Positions 25,025-34,706 of a stretch of DNA of 64,000 bases are shown here, piece by piece. Numbering within the stretch: position 1 is the first letter of the stretch; each line of letters begins with the position of its first letter. The notes under the pieces are model-generated. The model was not told where the DNA came from. It saw nothing but the letters and a program-made list of their open reading frames with translations, and made no database searches. The translations under genes and the position numbers were made by a program. This stretch comes from Puniceibacterium sp. IMCC21224 (GTDB lineage: Bacteria; Pseudomonadota; Alphaproteobacteria; Rhodobacterales; Rhodobacteraceae): contig NZ_LDPY01000001.1 in the NCBI RefSeq assembly GCF_001038505.1, positions 1,302,001 to 1,366,000 of the forward strand, given 5' to 3'.

Positions 25025-28000
25025 CCACGTATGATGCAGACTGGGTACGGGCCGAAGAGGCCAAGCGCACATGGATGGCCGAAAATGGGCTGTATTCCGA
25101 GGCCGAAGAGCATTCGTCCTGCGGCGTGGGGCTGGTTGTGTCGCTGGACGGCAAACCCAGCCGCCGGGTTGTCGGTGCGGGTATTTCCGCGCTCAAGGCG
25201 ATCTGGCATCGCGGTGCTGTCGATGCTGACGGCAAGACCGGCGATGGCGCGGGCATCCATGTACAGATCCCGGTGGCGTTCTTTTACGACCAGATCGACC
25301 GCACTGGCCACACGCCGCGCAAAGACGAACTGATGGCCGTGGGGCAGGTGTTCCTGCCGCGCACGGATTTTGGCGCGCAGGAAACCTGCCGGACCATTGT
25401 GGAATCCGAAGTTCTGCGCATGGGTTACTACATCTACGGCTGGCGCCACGTGCCGGTGAACGTCGAGTGTCTGGGTGACAAGGCCAATGCGACCCGCCCC
25501 GAGATCGAACAAATCCTGATCTCGAACGCCAAAGGCGTCGACGAAGAGACGTTTGAGCGCGAACTTTACGTGATCCGGCGGAGGATCGAAAAGGCGGCAA
25601 TGGCAGCCGGTGTCAGCCAGCTTTACATTGCGTCGCTGTCCTGCCGATCGATCATCTACAAGGGCATGATGCTGGCGCAGGATGTGGCCGAATTCTATCC
25701 CGACCTGATGGATGACCGTTTTGAGTCGGCCTTTGCTATCTATCACCAGCGCTATTCCACCAACACATTCCCGCAGTGGTGGTTGGCTCAGCCGTTCAGG
25801 ATGCTCGCCCACAACGGCGAGATCAACACGCTCAAGGGCAACGTCAACTGGATGAAGTCGCACGAGATCCGCATGGCCTCGTCGACGTTTGGCGATATGG
25901 CCGAGGATATCAAGCCGATCATCGCCAATGGTGCCAGCGATTCCGCGGCGCTGGATGCTGTGTTCGAGGTGCTGGTACGCGCGGGTCGATCCGCGCCGAT
26001 GGCCAAGACGATGCTGGTGCCGGAATCCTGGTCCAAGCAGGCGATTGAACTGCCCGAGGCGTGGCGCGATATGTATTCATACTGCAACTCGGTGATGGAA
26101 CCGTGGGATGGCCCTGCCGCACTTGCCATGACTGATGGTCGCTGGGTCTGCGGCGGGCTGGACCGCAACGGTCTGCGTCCGATGCGCTATGTCGTCACCG
26201 GCGACGGGCTGCTGATCGCTGGGTCCGAGGCCGGGATGGTGCCGGTCGACGAGGGGTCGGTGCGCGAAAAAGGCGCGCTTGGGCCGGGACAGATGATTGC
26301 CGTCGATATGAAAGAGGGCAAGCTGTACCACGACGTTGAGATCAAGAACCGGCTGGCCGCCGGTCAGCCGTTTGGCGAATGGGTCGGCAAGATCAACGAG
26401 CTGGACGAACCGCTGGCCAAAGTCACTGAAAAAGCGATCTTCAGCGGTGCGGAACTGCGGCGGCGTCAGATCGCGGCGGGCTATACCATCGAAGAGCTGG
26501 AACAGATCCTCGCCCCGATGGCCGAGGATGGTAAAGAAACGCTGGCCTCGATGGGGGATGACACGCCGTCGGCTGTGCTGTCGAAAAAGTACCGCCCACT
26601 CAGCCATTTCTTCCGCCAGAACTTTAGCCAGGTGACCAACCCGCCGATTGACTCGCTGCGCGAATTCCGGGTGATGAGCCTGAAAACGCGGTTCGGCAAC
26701 CTCAAGAACGTGCTTGATGAAAGCTCGGCCCAGACCGAAATCCTCGTGCTCGACAGCCCGTTTGTCGGCAACGCGCAGTTCGACGAACTCAAGACGCATT
26801 TCAACGCCAGCCTGGTCGAGATTGACTGCACCTTCCCAGTGGGAGGCAGCAAGGATGCGCTGCGTAAAGGGTTGGAGCGTATCCGCGCTGAGGCCGAGGA
26901 TGCCGTGCGTTCCGGCGCCGGTCATCTGACGCTGACCGATCAGGCGGCAGGCCCCGACAAAGTGGCGATGCCGATGATTCTGGCGACCAGCGCGGTTCAC
27001 AGTCATCTGACGCGCAAAGGTCTGCGGACTTTCTGTTCGATCAACGTGCGGTCGGCGGAATGTATCGACCCGCATTATTTTGCAGTGCTGATCGGCGCCG
27101 GTGCCACAGTGGTGAACCCCTATCTGGCCGAGGACAGTCTGGCAGACCGGATTGAACGCGGCCTGTTGGATCTGACGCTGACCGAGGCGGTGCATAAATA
27201 TCGCGAAGCCATTGATCAGGGTATGCTCAAGATCATGTCCAAGATGGGGATCTCGGTGATTTCGTCCTATCGCGGTGGTCTGAACTTTGAGGCGGTCGGC
27301 CTGTCCCGTGCCATGTGCGCCGAATATTTCCCCGGTATGATGAGCCGGATCAGCGGCATCGGCGTCAGCGGCATCCAGACCAAGGCCGAACAGGTCCACG
27401 CGCTGGGTCTGCGCGGCGGTCAGGACGTGCTGCCCATCGGCGGGTTTTACAAGGCGCGCAAATCCGGCGAAACCCACGCCTGGGGCGCGCAGACCATGCA
27501 TCTGTTGCAGGCCGCCTGCAACAAGGCGTCCTACGAGATGTGGAAGACCTACTCAAAGGCGATGCAGGCCAACCCGCCGATTCATCTGCGCGACCTGTTG
27601 GCGATCAAACCCATCGGCCCCGCGATCCCATTGGAGCAGGTCGAAAGCATCACCTCAATCCGCAAGCGATTCGTGACGCCGGGCATGTCGCTGGGTGCCC
27701 TGTCACCCGAGGCGCACAAGACCCTGAACGTGGCGATGAACCGAATCGGCGCCAAGTCCGATTCCGGTGAGGGGGGCGAAGATCCGGCGCATTTTGTGCC
27801 CGAAGCCAATGGCGATAACCCGTCGGCCAAGATCAAGCAGGTCGCCTCTGGTCGGTTTGGCGTCACCGCCGAATACCTGAACCAGTGCGAAGAGCTGGAA
27901 ATCAAGGTCGCGCAGGGTGCCAAGCCCGGTGAGGGTGGACAGTTGCCGGGAATGAAGGTCACTGACCTGATCGCTCGTCTGCGCCATTCGACCAAAGGCG

Positions 28001-29559
28001 TGACGCTGATCAGCCCGCCGCCGCACCACGATATCTACTCGATCGAGGATCTGGCGCAGCTGATCTACGACCTCAAGCAGATCAACCCGCGCTGCAAGGT
28101 GACGGTGAAACTGGTCGCCTCGTCCGGCGTCGGCACGATTGCAGCTGGCGTGGCCAAGGCCAAGGCGGACATCATCCTGATCTCGGGCCACAACGGCGGC
28201 ACTGGGGCATCGCCCGCGACCTCGATCAAATACGCCGGGCTGCCGTGGGAAATGGGTCTGACCGAAGCGCATCAGGTTCTGTCGATGAACAACCTTCGGG
28301 CGCGCGTGACGCTGCGCACCGACGGCGGTCTGCGCACCGGGCGTGATATCGTCATGGCGGCAATGCTCGGGGCCGAGGAATACGGCATCGGCACCGCGGC
28401 GCTGATCGCGATGGGCTGCATCATGGTACGCCAGTGTCAATCGAACACCTGCCCGGTCGGGGTCTGCACCCAGGACGACGACCTGCGCGCCAAGTTCACG
28501 GGTAACGCCGACAAGGTGGTGAATCTGATCACCTTCTACGCCACCGAAGTGCGTGAACTTCTGGCCAGCATCGGCGCGCGGTCGCTGGACGACGTGATCG
28601 GGCGTGCCGATCTGCTGCGTCAGGTCAGCCGCGGGTCGGATCATCTGGACGATCTCGACCTCAACCCGTTGCTGATCCGTGTCGATGGGTCCGACGACAT
28701 CGTCTACGACCGCGACAAGCCGCGCAACCCAGTGCCGGACACGCTGGACGCCGAAATTGTGCGCGACGCCGCGCGGTTCCTTGAAGATGGCGAAAAGATG
28801 CAGCTGTCCTACGCCGTGCAGAACACGCACCGCACCGTGGGCACCCGCACCAGCAGCCATATCGTGCGCAAGTTCGGGATGCGCAACGCGCTGCAATCGA
28901 ACCATCTGACCGTCAAACTGACCGGATCGGCGGGGCAGTCGCTGGGGGCGTTTGCCGCACCGGGGCTGAAACTCGAAGTGTCGGGTGATGCCAACGACTA
29001 TGTCGGTAAGGGACTGTCGGGCGGCACGATTGTGGTGCGTCCGCCGATGCATTCGCCGCTCACGGCGTCGCAGAATACGATCATCGGCAACACCGTGCTC
29101 TATGGTGCGACCGATGGGTTCCTGTTTGCTGCGGGCCGCGCAGGTGAACGCTTTGCGGTGCGCAACTCGGGTGCCACGGTGGTGGTTGAGGGATGCGGAT
29201 CGAACGGTTGCGAATACATGACCGGCGGCGTTGCTGTGATCCTTGGGCCGGTGGGTGCCAACTTTGGTGCAGGCATGACCGGCGGCATGGCGTATCTGTA
29301 TGATCCTGATGGTCGGGCAACCGATCTGATGAACATGGAGAGCATTGTGACCTGCCCGGTGACGGTAGATCACTGGTCGACCCAGCTCGAAGAGCTGATC
29401 GAGCGGCACGCGGCGGAAACCGGTAGCCGCAAGGCGCAGGATATCCTCCAGCATTGGGGCGAGGAAAAAGCGAACTTCCTCCAGATTTGCCCGAAAGAGA
29501 TGCTGGACAAGATCACGCATCCGCTGAGCATTGAGCCGAAGGCGATGCCTGCAGAATGA
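25021..29559 (+). CDS. gltB: Glutamate synthase (NADPH) large subunit
   Basis: GltB hydrolyses glutamine and transfers ammonia through an internal tunnel to 2-oxoglutarate. The 1512-residue chain begins with a 33-residue propeptide before the nucleophile Cys34 in HSSCGVGLVVSLDG, which must be exposed by cleavage. The central and FMN-synthase domains show SDSGEGGEDPAHF, KPGEGGQLPG and ISGHNGGTGASP. The 3Fe-4S cysteines are in CIMVRQCQSNTCPVGVC (spacing 5 and 4). The C-terminal beta-helix repeats (GATDGFLFAAGRAGERFAVR; GGVAVILGPVGANFGAGMTG) are complete. A terminator follows 45 bases on. Confidence 0.98.
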   Translation: MTTYDADWVRAEEAKRTWMAENGLYSEAEEHSSCGVGLVVSLDGKPSRRVVGAGISALKAIWHRGAVDADGKTGDGAGIHVQIPVAFFYDQIDRTGHTPRKDELMAVGQVFLPRTDFGAQETCRTIVESEVLRMGYYIYGWRHVPVNVECLGDKANATRPEIEQILISNAKGVDEETFERELYVIRRRIEKAAMAAGVSQLYIASLSCRSIIYKGMMLAQDVAEFYPDLMDDRFESAFAIYHQRYSTNTFPQWWLAQPFRMLAHNGEINTLKGNVNWMKSHEIRMASSTFGDMAEDIKPIIANGASDSAALDAVFEVLVRAGRSAPMAKTMLVPESWSKQAIELPEAWRDMYSYCNSVMEPWDGPAALAMTDGRWVCGGLDRNGLRPMRYVVTGDGLLIAGSEAGMVPVDEGSVREKGALGPGQMIAVDMKEGKLYHDVEIKNRLAAGQPFGEWVGKINELDEPLAKVTEKAIFSGAELRRRQIAAGYTIEELEQILAPMAEDGKETLASMGDDTPSAVLSKKYRPLSHFFRQNFSQVTNPPIDSLREFRVMSLKTRFGNLKNVLDESSAQTEILVLDSPFVGNAQFDELKTHFNASLVEIDCTFPVGGSKDALRKGLERIRAEAEDAVRSGAGHLTLTDQAAGPDKVAMPMILATSAVHSHLTRKGLRTFCSINVRSAECIDPHYFAVLIGAGATVVNPYLAEDSLADRIERGLLDLTLTEAVHKYREAIDQGMLKIMSKMGISVISSYRGGLNFEAVGLSRAMCAEYFPGMMSRISGIGVSGIQTKAEQVHALGLRGGQDVLPIGGFYKARKSGETHAWGAQTMHLLQAACNKASYEMWKTYSKAMQANPPIHLRDLLAIKPIGPAIPLEQVESITSIRKRFVTPGMSLGALSPEAHKTLNVAMNRIGAKSDSGEGGEDPAHFVPEANGDNPSAKIKQVASGRFGVTAEYLNQCEELEIKVAQGAKPGEGGQLPGMKVTDLIARLRHSTKGVTLISPPPHHDIYSIEDLAQLIYDLKQINPRCKVTVKLVASSGVGTIAAGVAKAKADIILISGHNGGTGASPATSIKYAGLPWEMGLTEAHQVLSMNNLRARVTLRTDGGLRTGRDIVMAAMLGAEEYGIGTAALIAMGCIMVRQCQSNTCPVGVCTQDDDLRAKFTGNADKVVNLITFYATEVRELLASIGARSLDDVIGRADLLRQVSRGSDHLDDLDLNPLLIRVDGSDDIVYDRDKPRNPVPDTLDAEIVRDAARFLEDGEKMQLSYAVQNTHRTVGTRTSSHIVRKFGMRNALQSNHLTVKLTGSAGQSLGAFAAPGLKLEVSGDANDYVGKGLSGGTIVVRPPMHSPLTASQNTIIGNTVLYGATDGFLFAAGRAGERFAVRNSGATVVVEGCGSNGCEYMTGGVAVILGPVGANFGAGMTGGMAYLYDPDGRATDLMNMESIVTCPVTVDHWSTQLEELIERHAAETGSRKAQDILQHWGEEKANFLQICPKEMLDKITHPLSIEPKAMPAE

Positions 29560-29603
29560 ATATGCCGCTGGGAGTCGTCTGCGAAATCGTCTGATCAAGA
29601 ACG

Positions 29604-29635
29604 ATGCCGCCGGTGTGATCCGGCGGCATTATTTT
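29604..29635 (+). terminator. Rho-independent terminator after gltB
   Basis: ATGCCGCCGG (29604-29613) pairs perfectly with CCGGCGGCAT (29620-29629) around the loop TGTGAT, followed by TATTTT. It closes the gltD-GFA-GFA-gltB transcription unit. Confidence 0.88.
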
Positions 29636-29802
29636 ATCGCCGACTATGTGGCGACACGGGGTAGGCCAGATCGTGGTCGCGGTCCCGCAAACCGCAAACT
29701 TACACCTGCCGCCGTCAATGCCGGGTGCATTCGTACCCCCAAAGCTTGTTTTACAAGCCTATCTGTGGCGTGGTGTGGAAAAGTGCGAAGGCGGTAATCT
29801 CT

Positions 29803-30183
29803 ATGCGATTTGGTGGTGTCAGTGTCGTTATCCTCTGTTCAGCCGTGGTGCTGTGGCCGGTTTCCGTTCAGTCCGCGAACGGCTCTTGTGGATATGAGCG
29901 TTGTTTTGGCGCTATCGCAGTTGCGCCGTCAGGCAAAACCGGTTGGTCCGCAGGGCAGCGAACCGCGCCTGGCGCAACCCGCTTGGCGCAGGACAATTGC
30001 GGCGAGGAATGCGCCGAGGTCGAACTATTCTGGAATTCCTGCGGAGTCATCGCCATAAACCAGACTGGTGATTGGGCGTTTGGCTGGGACGAGGATCAGG
30101 CGGTGGCGACAAACAAGGCGTTGGACGCCTGTTCGGCAGATGGCGCGCAATGTTACGTTCGCGACTGGGCCTGCTCGAAATAG
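29803..30183 (+). CDS. Secreted DUF4189-type protein
   Basis: This 126-residue protein starts MRFGGVSVVILCSAVVLWP, a signal peptide probably cut after VQSA. The mature part has the DUF4189 look: CFGAIAVAPSGKTGWSAG, then NCGEECAEVELFWNSCGVIA, and ANKAL-type repeats ending in CYVRDWACSK. Its six or more cysteines suggest periplasmic disulfides. Family function is unknown. ATG 29803 was chosen because it starts the signal peptide and follows GAAGGCGG. It stands alone between gltB and mtgA. Confidence 0.78.
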   Translation: MRFGGVSVVILCSAVVLWPVSVQSANGSCGYERCFGAIAVAPSGKTGWSAGQRTAPGATRLAQDNCGEECAEVELFWNSCGVIAINQTGDWAFGWDEDQAVATNKALDACSADGAQCYVRDWACSK

Positions 30184-30303
30184 GGCGCACCTGACCGGGC
30201 GGGCGCGCGGCTGTTTCTTCATCGCACCAGCGGGGATATTCCGTGATCTGGCGCGGCCTGTGTGGCTTTTCCCCGGGCGTTTGTCGGCGTAAGGATAGCG
30301 GCC

Positions 30304-31047
30304 ATGGCGACACGTTCGAAATCCGCAAAACCGCGCAAAACGGCCAAGGCCGCTCTGGCACCGCGTTTCCAGCCCTTGCGCTGGCTGATGCGGTGGCTCT
30401 GGCGGGTGGTCTTTGTGGCGGCGGCATTGGTTCTGCTGATGGCGCTGCTCTACAAGGTGGTGAACCCGCCGACGACCCTATACATGCTGAGCGAGGGTCG
30501 CAGGCTGGGCGCTGACGTCGATCAGAAATGGGTTCCGGCGGACCGTGTCGCCCCGGTAATGTTGCGGTCGGTCGTGGCGGCCGAGGATGCCAATTTCTGC
30601 ACCCACTGGGGTTTTGATATGAACGCGATCCGCGATGCCATCGAAGGTGGCGGCGCACGCGGCGCATCGACTCTGACCCAACAGGTGGTCAAAAATGCCT
30701 ATCTCTGGCAGGGGCGCACCTATACCCGCAAGGCGCTCGAGGCGCTGATCACCCCGGTGGTTGAAGGGGTCTGGAGCAAGCGTCGTATCCTTGAAGTCTA
30801 TCTGAACATTGCCGAATTCGACGAAGGTGTGTTCGGCGTCGAGGCGGCAGCCTATCACTATTTTGGCGTCGGCCCGGATGCGCTGAGTCCGACTCAGGCG
30901 GCGCGTCTGGCGGCAATTCTGCCCAATCCCAAGGGGCGTTCAGCGGCAAATCCGTCGAATTTTGTCCGTCGTCGCGCGGCATCAATCCGCGACGGAGCTG
31001 CGACGATCGCACGCGATGGGCGCGCTGCCTGCTTTGAGCCGGGCTGA
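30304..31047 (+). CDS. mtgA: Monofunctional peptidoglycan glycosyltransferase
   Basis: MtgA polymerises lipid II glycan strands without a transpeptidase domain. This 247-residue protein has a basic cytosolic start, one membrane helix (about residues 33-53) and a GT51 domain. Catalytic motifs are AAEDANFCTHWGFD (first Glu), GASTLTQQVVKNAYLW, and KRRILEVYLNIAEF with the second Glu. ATG 30304 follows AAGGA at good spacing; the open frame extends 42 bases upstream to a GTG that looks less likely. Confidence 0.94.
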   Translation: MATRSKSAKPRKTAKAALAPRFQPLRWLMRWLWRVVFVAAALVLLMALLYKVVNPPTTLYMLSEGRRLGADVDQKWVPADRVAPVMLRSVVAAEDANFCTHWGFDMNAIRDAIEGGGARGASTLTQQVVKNAYLWQGRTYTRKALEALITPVVEGVWSKRRILEVYLNIAEFDEGVFGVEAAAYHYFGVGPDALSPTQAARLAAILPNPKGRSAANPSNFVRRRAASIRDGAATIARDGRAACFEPG

Positions 31048-31187
31048 GGTCCGAGCACAAGGCGCCGCACTTAGGGGAATTCATCTCGCGACTCCGGTAT
31101 GATAGGGGATGGCCAGCGCGTATCTGATGCCCCCGTTGGCGGGCCTCTTAAATTTGCCATCAGACCGGAAACCGTAGGAAACCCGAC

Positions 31188-33143
31188 ATGAACGTATCCT
31201 TTGATCGACGCGGCGGCATTGCAATCTTGACCATTGACCGTCCGCCGGTAAATGCGCTGTCACAGGATCTGCGCGCGTTGATTGACGCCCGTCTGCAAGA
31301 GGTCGAGGCGGATGAGACAATCACTGGTCTGGTTCTGGCCTGCGCGGGACGTACCTTTGTCGCCGGGGCCGAGATTACCGAGGTGGGCAAACTGATGCCG
31401 CCAATGCTACGCGATGTAATCGACCGGATCGAACGGCTGAACAGGCCCAGCATCGCGGCGCTGCACGGTACCACGCTTGGCGGTGGTCTTGAGCTGTCGC
31501 TGGGCTGCACCTTTCGCATCGCGGCGCCTGACACCAGATTGGGTCTGCCCGAGGTCAAGCTGGGCTTTCTGCCGGGAGCGGGTGGCACGGTGCGTGGCAG
31601 CTACCTTGCTGGCGCAGAGGCGATACTGCGCCTTGCTGGCAGCGGCGATATGATCAGCGCTGACCAAGCTATGTCGCAGGGGCTGATCGACGCCATCGCG
31701 CAGGGCGATCTGATCGAAGATGCTATCGGGTTCCTGATGGCAAAGATCGCGGCGGGCGACAGTCCGCTTCCGGTCAGTCAGCGCCGTGACACGATGCCCC
31801 CGGCCACCCCAGAGCAACTGACCAAGATCGAAGCGGCGCTGTGCCGCAAGGCGCGCTCTTCAGCGCCGTCGTTGGTGGCGATTGCGGCGGGCAATGCGCT
31901 GGCGATGCCATTCGCCGACGCCATGCGCGAAGAGCGGGCGTTGTTTGATACAGCGGTGGACAGTCTGCGCTCTGCGGCGCTGCGTCATTTGTTCTTTGCC
32001 GAACGGCTGGCGGCGAAACCGACAGGCCCGGCAGCGACGGTCACGCCGCGCGACGTTCAGTCCGTGGGAGTGATCGGTGCCGGGACAATGGGGGGCGGCA
32101 TCGCGATGACCTTTGCCAATGCCGGGTTCGACGTGATGATCCGCGAAACCAATCAGCAGGCCCTGGACGTGGGTCTGGCGCGGATCAGGGCAAACTATGT
32201 CGGCTCAGTGCAGCGCGGGTCGATCCCACAGAGCGAGGCTGACAGGCGCATCGGTCGTATCACCGGCACAATTCTGGTGTCCGACCTTGCCCAGTCCGAT
32301 CTGATTGTCGAAGCCGCGTTCGAGGATATCGAGGTCAAGCGCAGCATCTTTGCCGAACTGGACGCCATCGCCCGGCCAGGCGCGATTCTGGCCACCAACA
32401 CCTCGTATTTGGATGTGAATGCCATCGCGGGATTTACCAATCGTTCGGGGGATGTGTTGGGGCTGCACTTTTTCTCGCCCGCCAATGTGATGAAGTTGCT
32501 GGAGGTCGTGCAAGGTGCGGACACCGCGCCTGACGTAGTTGCCACCGCGCTAAAAGTTGCGCGGCGGCTTGGCAAACAATCGGTTGTTGTTGGGGTTTGC
32601 CACGGCTTTGTTGGCAACCGGATGCTGGCCGCCCGCAACGCGCAGTTGTCGCACCTGATGCTCGAAGGGGCTTTGCCCGCGCAGATTGATGCGGCCTTCC
32701 GGGCGCTTGGCTGGCCGATGGGCCCGTGCGAGATGCAGGATTTGGCCGGACTGGACATCAGCTGGCGCAATCGCAAGGCATTGGGACGGGTGGACGCATT
32801 GCCCGATCATCTGTGCGGCCTTGGGCGATTTGGGCAAAAGACCGGCAGCGGCTGGTACAGCTATCACGCCGGGGATCGTACACCGCATCCCGATCCGGCG
32901 GTCGAACTGATTGTCACCAAGCTGGCTGCAGATGCCGGTATCACGCGACGAAATCTGAGCGACGCCGAGATCATTGACCGCACACACGGCCCGATGATTG
33001 CCGAGGGACGCTCCATTCTGAGGGACGGGATCGCCGCGCGTGCGTCGGATATCGACGTGATCTGGGTTCAGGGATACGGGTTTCCGCGCGATCTGGGCGG
33101 TCCGATGTTCTGGGATGATCACGGACGCCCCCCAGCGCCCTAA
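31188..33143 (+). CDS. Bifunctional enoyl-CoA hydratase / 3-hydroxyacyl-CoA dehydrogenase
   Basis: This 651-residue two-domain enzyme carries two steps of beta-oxidation. Residues ~1-190 are a crotonase (GRTFVAGAEITEVG oxyanion region; GLPEVKLGFLPGAGG with catalytic Glu). A linker leads to the NAD-binding domain from ~295 (GVIGAGTMGGGIAMTFANAG), with LGLHFFSPANVMKLLEVV and the dimer domains that follow. It resembles the FadJ-like/peroxisomal multifunctional type rather than long FadB. No partner thiolase gene is adjacent, so the chain-length class and pathway are open. AGGAAA precedes the ATG. It converges with uxaA 53 bases downstream. Confidence 0.92.
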   Translation: MNVSFDRRGGIAILTIDRPPVNALSQDLRALIDARLQEVEADETITGLVLACAGRTFVAGAEITEVGKLMPPMLRDVIDRIERLNRPSIAALHGTTLGGGLELSLGCTFRIAAPDTRLGLPEVKLGFLPGAGGTVRGSYLAGAEAILRLAGSGDMISADQAMSQGLIDAIAQGDLIEDAIGFLMAKIAAGDSPLPVSQRRDTMPPATPEQLTKIEAALCRKARSSAPSLVAIAAGNALAMPFADAMREERALFDTAVDSLRSAALRHLFFAERLAAKPTGPAATVTPRDVQSVGVIGAGTMGGGIAMTFANAGFDVMIRETNQQALDVGLARIRANYVGSVQRGSIPQSEADRRIGRITGTILVSDLAQSDLIVEAAFEDIEVKRSIFAELDAIARPGAILATNTSYLDVNAIAGFTNRSGDVLGLHFFSPANVMKLLEVVQGADTAPDVVATALKVARRLGKQSVVVGVCHGFVGNRMLAARNAQLSHLMLEGALPAQIDAAFRALGWPMGPCEMQDLAGLDISWRNRKALGRVDALPDHLCGLGRFGQKTGSGWYSYHAGDRTPHPDPAVELIVTKLAADAGITRRNLSDAEIIDRTHGPMIAEGRSILRDGIAARASDIDVIWVQGYGFPRDLGGPMFWDDHGRPPAP

Positions 33144-33196
33144 GGCATCAGCGCGCCCCGAATATGGAGGCCGGACGGCGTTCAGATTTGGCGCGT

Positions 33197-34702
33197 CTAC
33201 ATCACCGCGCCGATCTGCCAGGGAACAAATTCGTTGTCGCCCAGACCCAAGGCTTCGGATTTGGTCTGTTGACCCGACGCCGTGGCCAGAATCATTTCGA
33301 CGATTTGATCTGCTTTGGCATCCAGCGTGACTCCACCCGACAGCATGTCGCCGCAGTTGATGTCCATGTCTTCGGGCATCGCCGCGAACAGCGTGTCGTT
33401 GGTCGCCAGCTTGATCGTCGGCGCCGGTTTCGACCCAAAGGCCGAGCCGCGTCCGGTTGTGAAACACAGCACCTGCGCACCACCCGCGATCTGGCCAGTG
33501 GCGGACACCGGGTCATAGCCGGGGGTGTCCATGAACGTGAAACCAGTGCCGGTGATCTGTTCAGCATAGTCATAGACCGCCGTCAGCGGCGTATTGCCGC
33601 CTTTGGCGACAGCACCCAGCGATTTTTCAAGGATCGTGGTCAGTCCGCCCTGTTTGTTGCCGGGGGATGGATTGTTGTCCATCGACCCGCCGTTCATCCG
33701 GGTATACTCCTCCCACCAACTGATGAGGGCGAGCAGCTTGTCAGCCACATCTGCGGATGCCGCGCGGCGCAAAAGCAACTGTTCAGCGCCATAAATTTCG
33801 GGCGTCTCGGACAGGATAACCGTGCCACCCAGCCCGACAATCCGGTCTGAGGCCAGACCCAACGCCGGGTTGGCGGTCAGGCCGGAATAGCCGTCTGAGC
33901 CACCACATTGCAGCGCAACCTTCAGCGCCGAGGCCGGGCAGGGGCTGCGGCTGGCCTTGTTCACCTGTGGCAGCAATTCGGCCACCTTGGCCTTGATCGC
34001 GTCGATGGTGGCACGGGTGCCGCCGGTCGCCTGAATGGTCAAGCCCGAGATACGGTCGCCACCACCTGCCTTGTTCTGCATCCGGGCGATCTGCATCACT
34101 TCGCAGCCGAGTCCGACAAAGATCGCCGCGCCGACGTTGGGGTGTGTGGCATGACCCCAGAGCACACGGTCCAGAATATCAATCCCGCGCCCCGATGACG
34201 CCATGCCGCAGCCAGTGCTGTGGGCAAAGGCTGCAACGCCGTCAACGTTGGGATAGGCGTCCAGCACGCCCGAGGCTTCGATCTCAGACGCGGCGCGGCG
34301 GATGACGGTGGCGGAACAATTGACGGTGGCGCAGAGCGCGATGGTGTTGCGGGTGCCAACCTGCCCATTCTCGCGGACGTAACCCTGAAATGTGCGTGGT
34401 GCCATCACGGGAATGGCAGCACGGGCGACGGCCAAATCGGCACCGATCTCATAGGCGCGGCTGTGGTCGGAAAAGGCGCAGTTGTGGCTGTGGACGTGAT
34501 CGCCGGCCACGATATCCTGGGTGGCATGGCCGATGACTTGCCCGAATTTGTAGATCGGCTGGCCGCTGGAAATCGCCACGCGCGCAATCTTGTGACCGCC
34601 CGATACCGTTTTGGATAGCGGGTTACCCAGACCCAGCGGATCGGCCCCAGCAGGCAAACGCGCGGGCAGGACAACAACCGAGTCTGCGGGGTTCAACAAC
34701 AT
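33197..34702 (-). CDS. uxaA: Altronate dehydratase
   Basis: UxaA dehydrates D-altronate to 2-keto-3-deoxygluconate in galacturonate breakdown. The 501-residue protein has an N-terminal SAF domain (~1-90; HVHSHNCAFSD) followed by the UxaA catalytic domain (GYVRENGQVGTRNTI; FAHSTGCGMA; LQCGGSDGYSGLTANP; PGYDPVSATGQIAGGAQ; TGRGSAFGSKPAPTIK). The start MLLNPADSVVVLPA, four bases after the uxuA stop, aligns best with known UxaA proteins; longer in-frame starts (to 34738) would overlap uxuA. It ends the leftward uronate operon. A D-galactarate/altronate-type dehydratase of slightly different substrate cannot be excluded. Confidence 0.9.
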   Translation of the reverse strand: MLLNPADSVVVLPARLPAGADPLGLGNPLSKTVSGGHKIARVAISSGQPIYKFGQVIGHATQDIVAGDHVHSHNCAFSDHSRAYEIGADLAVARAAIPVMAPRTFQGYVRENGQVGTRNTIALCATVNCSATVIRRAASEIEASGVLDAYPNVDGVAAFAHSTGCGMASSGRGIDILDRVLWGHATHPNVGAAIFVGLGCEVMQIARMQNKAGGGDRISGLTIQATGGTRATIDAIKAKVAELLPQVNKASRSPCPASALKVALQCGGSDGYSGLTANPALGLASDRIVGLGGTVILSETPEIYGAEQLLLRRAASADVADKLLALISWWEEYTRMNGGSMDNNPSPGNKQGGLTTILEKSLGAVAKGGNTPLTAVYDYAEQITGTGFTFMDTPGYDPVSATGQIAGGAQVLCFTTGRGSAFGSKPAPTIKLATNDTLFAAMPEDMDINCGDMLSGGVTLDAKADQIVEMILATASGQQTKSEALGLGDNEFVPWQIGAVM

Positions 34703-34706
34703 CGGA

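Noticed and set aside
27703..29598. A 631-codon open frame antisense to gltB, and another of 474 codons at 26077-27501
   Set aside because: Both lie wholly on the opposite strand of a strongly conserved gene, are rich in His/Arg/Gln as expected for antisense frames in GC-rich DNA, and show no known protein motif.
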